Of a stretch of 9,062 nt of DNA, positions 5,889 through 9,062 are shown piece after piece. The notes under the pieces are model-generated. The model saw nothing but the letters and a program-made list of their open reading frames with translations, was not told the origin of the DNA and searched no databases. The DNA comes from Hyphomicrobiales bacterium (GTDB taxonomy: Bacteria > Pseudomonadota > Alphaproteobacteria > Rhizobiales > Devosiaceae). Location of the stretch: contig JALWTJ010000050.1 of assembly GCA_027082895.1 (NCBI GenBank), forward strand, positions 1 through 9,062. Direction: 5' to 3'. Both the position numbers and the translations under genes were made by a program. Each line of letters starts with the position of its first letter. The first letter of the stretch is position 1.

Positions 5889-7355
5889 GTGAGCGGCGGC
5901 GCAATCATCGGCTTTGACATCGGTACCACCTCCATAAAGGCCGGTCTTTTTGATGCGGATGGGTCCCTTCTGGCCTCCTATGCCGCCAAATATCCCACCC
6001 GGCATGGTCCCGCCGGCCGGGTCGAGCAGGATCCCGCGGACTGGTTGCGGCACATGGACCGCGCCCTTGCCGCCTTTTCGCAAGAGATTTCCCCGGACGA
6101 GGTGTGTGCCATCGGTCTGACCTCCCAGGTCAATACCCATCTGTTCGTTGATGCCGATGCTACCCCACTTGCACCCGCCATCATCTGGCAGGATACGCGT
6201 TGCGCTGAAGAAGCCGCACAGCTGGACGCCGCCATTGATCCGGCGGACAAGACCCGCTGGTGGGGGGCGCCCCTGCCTGTTGATGCTTCCCATTGTCTGG
6301 CGCGCATGCAGTGGATGGCTTGCAACAGGCCCGAGCAATGGGAACGCTGCGCCCATGTGATGCTGCCCAAGGATTATTGCCTGCACTATCTGACGGGGGA
6401 GTTGGCCACCGATCCCATTTCCAATGTCGGTATGGTCGACCTTGAGGGAAAATTCATCCCCGAACTTCTGGCCCTTGTGCCCGGTGCATGCGAAAGGATG
6501 CTGCCCCTCGGCAGGATGGATGCGGCCATGGGCACCGTACGTTCAGGCCTGCCTTTTGCCGGAACGCCGGTGGCGGTGGGCACCATGGATGCCTGGGCGG
6601 GCATGTTCGGGGTCGGCGTATCGCGCCCCGATCAGGGGTTCTATCTGAGCGGCACCAGTGAAATTCTGGGCATCATTTCCCCCCGCGTGGTACCTACCCC
6701 CGGCGTGCTGGTCTTTCCCCCCGTGAACGCCATTCAGCTGCACGCCGCCCCCACCCAGTCCGGGGGCGCTTCCATTGCCTGGTTCTGCGACCTGTTCGCC
6801 CTCACCCCGGAACAGATGAACGAACTTGCTGCCAGCGTTCTGCCGTCCGAAACGCCTGTTCCCCTGTTCCTGCCCCACATGTCCGGCGAACGCGCGCCCC
6901 TGTGGGATCCGGATTGCCGCGGCACCATCATCGGCATGGGCAGCGACACGGGACGGGCCCAGCTGGCCCGCGCCGTTTTCGAAGGGGTTGCCTTTTCCGC
7001 CCGCTGGCTGTTCGACACCCTTGCCACATCCGCTGACATCAGCCCGGAGCGGCTCCATTGCGGGGGCGGCGGCTTTGGTTCGGACTGTTTCAATCGCCTG
7101 CGCGCCGATATTCTTGGTGTGGAACTGCACAAGGTGTCCGTGCGCGACCCCGGGGTGCTGGGAGCTGCCGCCCTTGCCGCCGTTGCCGCGGGCCGGTTTG
7201 ACAGCGTGAGTGAGGCGGTGGGAGAGGTCGTGGTTTACGAACAGACCTATCAACCGGACCCTGCCCGCGCCGCAACATACGATGAAAAATTCAGGCTGTT
7301 CCAGAAGGCCTACCAGGCGGCCCGTCCCCTCAATCATGCCCTTGTCCGTCCCTGA
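5889..7355 (+). CDS. FGGY-family carbohydrate kinase (xylulokinase-like, substrate unknown)
   Basis: This 488-residue ATP-dependent sugar or polyol kinase would phosphorylate its substrate in the cytoplasm. The N-terminal ASKHA phosphate-binding loop is GFDIGTTSIKAGLFD (8-22). Substrate-pocket motifs follow: GLTSQVNTHLF (76-86), IIWQDTR (98-104), and LPKDYCLHYLTGELATDPIS (159-178), the conserved K-D/TG-E region of FGGY kinases. D234 in GTMDAWAGMFG is the probable catalytic base. The C-terminal domain holds FLPHMSGERAPLWDPDCRG (327-345) and the adenosine motif HCGGGGFGSD (390-399). Length is normal for the family. The GTG start follows a GGGGGAGGG purine run and lies just before the essential first motif, so no later start is possible. 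It is placed between soeC and a sugar ABC transporter on the same strand. Its job is probably to activate the imported sugar, but it lies upstream of the transporter promoter and could instead be read through from soe. Family members act on xylulose, ribulose, glycerol, erythritol and others, and I cannot choose among them. Confidence 0.85.
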   Translation: MSGGAIIGFDIGTTSIKAGLFDADGSLLASYAAKYPTRHGPAGRVEQDPADWLRHMDRALAAFSQEISPDEVCAIGLTSQVNTHLFVDADATPLAPAIIWQDTRCAEEAAQLDAAIDPADKTRWWGAPLPVDASHCLARMQWMACNRPEQWERCAHVMLPKDYCLHYLTGELATDPISNVGMVDLEGKFIPELLALVPGACERMLPLGRMDAAMGTVRSGLPFAGTPVAVGTMDAWAGMFGVGVSRPDQGFYLSGTSEILGIISPRVVPTPGVLVFPPVNAIQLHAAPTQSGGASIAWFCDLFALTPEQMNELAASVLPSETPVPLFLPHMSGERAPLWDPDCRGTIIGMGSDTGRAQLARAVFEGVAFSARWLFDTLATSADISPERLHCGGGGFGSDCFNRLRADILGVELHKVSVRDPGVLGAAALAAVAAGRFDSVSEAVGEVVVYEQTYQPDPARAATYDEKFRLFQKAYQAARPLNHALVRP

Positions 7356-7378
7356 ACGGGTCTGCCGGGAACATGGGC

Positions 7379-7402
7379 CTCCCGCCCTTTGGGGGCAGGG
7401 AG
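7379..7402 (+). terminator. Hairpin after the kinase gene (possible 3' end structure)
   Basis: CTCCCGCCC (7379-7387) pairs with GGGC-A-GGGAG (7393-7402) with one bulged A and a five-base loop TTTGG. It lies 24 bases after the kinase stop. It is GC-rich, but no run of T follows, so it is not a textbook intrinsic terminator. It could mark or protect a 3' end, or act with Rho. Confidence 0.4.
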
Positions 7403-7413
7403 AGTGCAACCCA

Positions 7414-7443
7414 TTGTCAGCGGGACATTTTTCGCATTAGAAT
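7414..7443 (+). promoter_or_regulatory. Candidate sigma70-type promoter for the sugar ABC transporter operon
   Basis: TTGTCA (7414-7419) and TAGAAT (7438-7443) are spaced by 18 bases, in an A/T-rich patch between GC-rich surroundings. The predicted start near 7450 gives a leader of about 120 bases before the binding-protein ATG. The perfect palindrome at 7460-7479 lies immediately downstream of the predicted start, as expected for repressor control. Predicted from sequence only. Confidence 0.5.
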
Positions 7444-7459
7444 ACTTTCTTCGCCAGTG

Positions 7460-7479
7460 AGGCAGACAATTGTCTGCCT
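7460..7479. promoter_or_regulatory. Perfect 20-bp palindrome, probable operator
   Basis: AGGCAGACAATTGTCTGCCT is a perfect inverted repeat with no central spacer, centred between 7470 and 7471. It sits about 17 bases after the candidate -10 box and about 95 bases before the binding-protein start codon. A symmetric site at this place is what a dimeric sugar-responsive repressor would use to block transcription. The ACAATTGT core does not let me name the family; LacI, GntR and DeoR/ROK types are all conceivable. No repressor gene is in the window. Confidence 0.55.
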
Positions 7480-7572
7480 GTGCTCCGGTTTCAGGGGACA
7501 GGCCGAAAACGAAAATTTCAGGGACACATCCGTTACGGCGTGTCATTTACCGGTCCAGGGAGGACTTTCGTC

Positions 7573-8505
7573 ATGAACAGATTGAGAAGATTTACCGCAA
7601 CAATGATTGCCGGCATGGCTCTGGCGACCGCCATTGCCAGTGCGGCCCTCGCCCAGAAGGTGGTGGTCATTACCCCCTATCTGGCCCAGCCGGGCACCCA
7701 GTTCTATGTGGAGGGGTTCAAGCAGGCCGCTGACAAGGAAGGCTGGGACGTCAACGTGGTTGATACGGCCGGTGACGTGGCCGCCGTCATTTCGCGTCTC
7801 GAAGACGCCGTGACCCAGAACGTGGACGCCATCGTGATCAATGTCGATCCCGCCCAGGTCGAAGCGGGGCTGCAGGCCGCCAAGGATGCCGGCATTCCCG
7901 TCGTGGGCATGGATTCGGGCATGAGCAAGCTGCTTGCCACCAATGTGACCAGCAACGGCTATGCCATGGCCGCCCAGACCGCTACCTATGTCGCCGACCG
8001 CATCGGGGGCGAGGGCAACGTGGTCATGTTCGTGTTCGATGCCTTCCCGCCGGTGCAGATCCGCGGCGTGATCGCCGATGCGATCTTTGGCAATTATCCC
8101 GACATCAAGGTCATTGATCGCATTACCCCGGACGTGTCCGACGGCGGCATTGCCGATTCCCGCGCCAAGATGGAAGCGCTTCTGGCCGCCAATCCGGAAG
8201 CCGGTTCCATTTCCGCCGTCTGGGCCGCCTGGGATCAGCCCGCCCTTGGCGCCCTGCAGGCCATTCAGGATGCCGGACGGTCCGACGAGGGCATCGTGAT
8301 CGTGGGCATTGATGCCAACCCGCAGGCGCGCGAGGCCATCGCCGCCGGTGGAAATTTCGAGGCGTCCATGGCCCAGGATTTCGTCGGTATCGGCACCGCG
8401 GCAGCGGACGCTGTTGCCCGCCTGCTGGCCGGGGAAACCATTTCCCAGCCGGTGATCTATGTGCCCACCATGCTGGTGACCAAAGCCAACGCCATGGACA
8501 AATAA
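7573..8505 (+). CDS. Periplasmic sugar-binding protein of a ribose/xylose-type ABC transporter
   Basis: This 310-residue solute-binding protein captures a sugar or polyol in the periplasm and hands it to an inner-membrane permease. Residues 1-27 are a Sec signal peptide: basic MNRLRR, a hydrophobic core, and ALA before the likely cleavage at Q28. The mature protein has the two-lobed periplasmic-binding-protein fold of the RbsB/Peripla_BP_4 group. Positions corresponding by eye to the RbsB sugar contacts are D114 (VGMDSG), R164 (VQIRG), D221 (AAWDQP), D247 (GIDANP) and Q268 (MAQDF). I chose the ATG at 7573, with GGGAGG about nine bases upstream, over an in-frame upstream start near 7480 whose extra 31 residues would bury the signal peptide. 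It is the first gene of a transport operon, followed by the ATPase after a hairpin. Substrate is unknown; the acidic residue at D221, where RbsB has asparagine, suggests a ligand other than ribose. Confidence 0.88.
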   Translation: MNRLRRFTATMIAGMALATAIASAALAQKVVVITPYLAQPGTQFYVEGFKQAADKEGWDVNVVDTAGDVAAVISRLEDAVTQNVDAIVINVDPAQVEAGLQAAKDAGIPVVGMDSGMSKLLATNVTSNGYAMAAQTATYVADRIGGEGNVVMFVFDAFPPVQIRGVIADAIFGNYPDIKVIDRITPDVSDGGIADSRAKMEALLAANPEAGSISAVWAAWDQPALGALQAIQDAGRSDEGIVIVGIDANPQAREAIAAGGNFEASMAQDFVGIGTAAADAVARLLAGETISQPVIYVPTMLVTKANAMDK

Positions 8506-8532
8506 CTTCTCCAACGGCAAAGAACGCACAGG

Positions 8533-8558
8533 AAAGGCGGACGTCAAGGTCCGCCTTT
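8533..8558 (+). terminator. Strong hairpin between binding-protein and ATPase genes
   Basis: AAAGGCGGAC (8533-8542) and GTCCGCCTTT (8549-8558) form a perfect 10-bp stem with the six-base loop GTCAAG, 28 bases after the binding-protein stop. The run TTTTCCCTTTCC begins in the stem and gives a broken T-tract. It looks like a partial intrinsic terminator or a 3'-end stabiliser. In binding-protein-first ABC operons such structures are known to keep the binding protein in excess over the membrane components, and that is the most likely role here. Confidence 0.65.
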
Positions 8559-8625
8559 TCCCTTTCCGCGCCCGGTTTGCCTCGTTTCGGGGGCAGGCGG
8601 GCAAAAGGCAGATCAGGAACATGGC

Positions 8626-9062
8626 ATGACCTTGCTTGCCCTTGATGACGTGACCAAGATTTACGCCGGTACCCCGGCGCTGGAGCGGGCGCACCTGCAT
8701 GTCACTGCCGGTTCCGTGCATGCCCTTATGGGGGAAAACGGGGCCGGGAAAAGCACCCTGATCAAGATACTGGCCGGGCTTGAAAGGCCCGATTCCATGT
8801 CCATCCGGCTCGAAGGAGAACCGGTGAAGCTGGAAAGTCCGGCCGACGCCTATGCCCTCGGGTTTCGTTTCATTCATCAGGAACTCAATGTCGTTCCCGA
8901 ACTTGGCGTGGCCGAGAACATCGCCCTTGGCTATCCATTTCCCCGCCGGTTCGGTTTTGCCCTTGACTGGCGGCGTCTCCACCGGCTGGCTCGGCAGGCC
9001 CTGGACGGGCTGGGGGTGGATCATATCCGCCCCGAAACACCCATGGCGCAACTGAGCACCGG
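8626..9062 (+). CDS. Sugar ABC transporter ATP-binding protein, N-terminal part (cut by window edge)
   Basis: This is the start of an RbsA/XylG/MglA-type ATPase, which powers sugar import from the cytoplasmic side; full members are about 500 residues with two nucleotide-binding domains. The first 145 complete codons are present and the frame is open to the end. Walker A is GENGAGKST (36-44), with the family feature of Glu-Asn after the first Gly. The Q-loop glutamine is Q85 in FIHQELNVVPELGVAENI. The window stops at AQLSTG, the beginning of the signature motif. The start is the ATG at 8626, with AGGAAC about six bases upstream; the ATG at 8621 is closed by a stop after two codons. Small oddity: residues 55-60 read PDSMSI where related proteins usually have PDSGEI. 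The permease is expected beyond the window. Confidence 0.87.
   Translation, partial: MTLLALDDVTKIYAGTPALERAHLHVTAGSVHALMGENGAGKSTLIKILAGLERPDSMSIRLEGEPVKLESPADAYALGFRFIHQELNVVPELGVAENIALGYPFPRRFGFALDWRRLHRLARQALDGLGVDHIRPETPMAQLST

Noticed and set aside
7480..7572. Upstream start for the sugar-binding protein giving 341 residues
   Set aside because: The extra residues are basic, place the signal peptide internally and overlap the operator region; the ATG at 7573 has a good ribosome site and a proper signal peptide.
7543..9051. Long open frame of about 500 codons on the minus strand opposite the binding protein and ATPase
   Set aside because: It is antisense to two well-recognised genes and the intergenic hairpin, shows no recognisable motif, and has the Gly/His-rich composition typical of the mirror frame of GC-rich genes.

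Overview
The window reads as a GC-rich chromosomal segment of an alphaproteobacterium, most likely in the order Hyphomicrobiales (Rhizobiales). Three things point that way. An Lrp-type regulator is divergent from putA, which is the PutR arrangement known from rhizobia, Agrobacterium and Rhodobacter. The sulfite dehydrogenase proteins resemble those of marine and soil alphaproteobacteria. A palindromic repeat core of the form CGAAAAGTGGGCACCGGTTTTCG resembles intergenic palindromes common in Hyphomicrobiales genomes. This assignment comes from recalled family resemblance, not from a database search.

Layout, left to right: (1) 1-378, minus strand, is the 5' end of putA (proline dehydrogenase / P5C dehydrogenase), cut by the window edge. 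(2) 379-507 is the divergent putA/putR control region. (3) 508-1002, plus strand, is an Lrp/AsnC regulator, probably PutR, whose last 12 codons and stop lie inside the first copy of a threefold palindromic repeat (964-1124). (4) 1125-1361 is a regulatory gap with palindromes and a candidate promoter. (5) 1362-5823 is a tightly overlapping three-gene operon for a cytoplasm-facing, membrane-anchored molybdoenzyme. It consists of a molybdopterin catalytic subunit, a four-cluster ferredoxin-like subunit and a DmsC-like membrane anchor, and is best read as the sulfite dehydrogenase SoeABC. (6) 5889-7355 is an FGGY-family sugar kinase. (7) 7356-7572 is a control region with a hairpin, a sigma70-like promoter and a perfect 20-bp palindrome. 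(8) 7573-8505 is a periplasmic sugar-binding protein with a signal peptide. (9) 8533-8558 is a strong hairpin. (10) 8626 to the end is the 5' part of the matching sugar ABC transporter ATPase, cut by the window edge.

Functionally there are three modules. The first is proline catabolism with its own regulator. The second is sulfite oxidation to sulfate, with electrons passed through Fe-S clusters to the quinone pool. The third is import of a sugar or polyol by a ribose/xylose-type ABC transporter, with a kinase that could phosphorylate it. Whether the sulfite and sugar modules are linked, for example through a sulfonated carbohydrate, cannot be decided here because no C-S bond cleaving enzyme is visible. 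No tRNA, rRNA, CRISPR array, transposase or prophage gene was seen. The known modules explain nearly all the sequence, and no clearly undescribed system was found. The most unusual element is the tandem palindromic repeat that has rewritten the end of the regulator gene.
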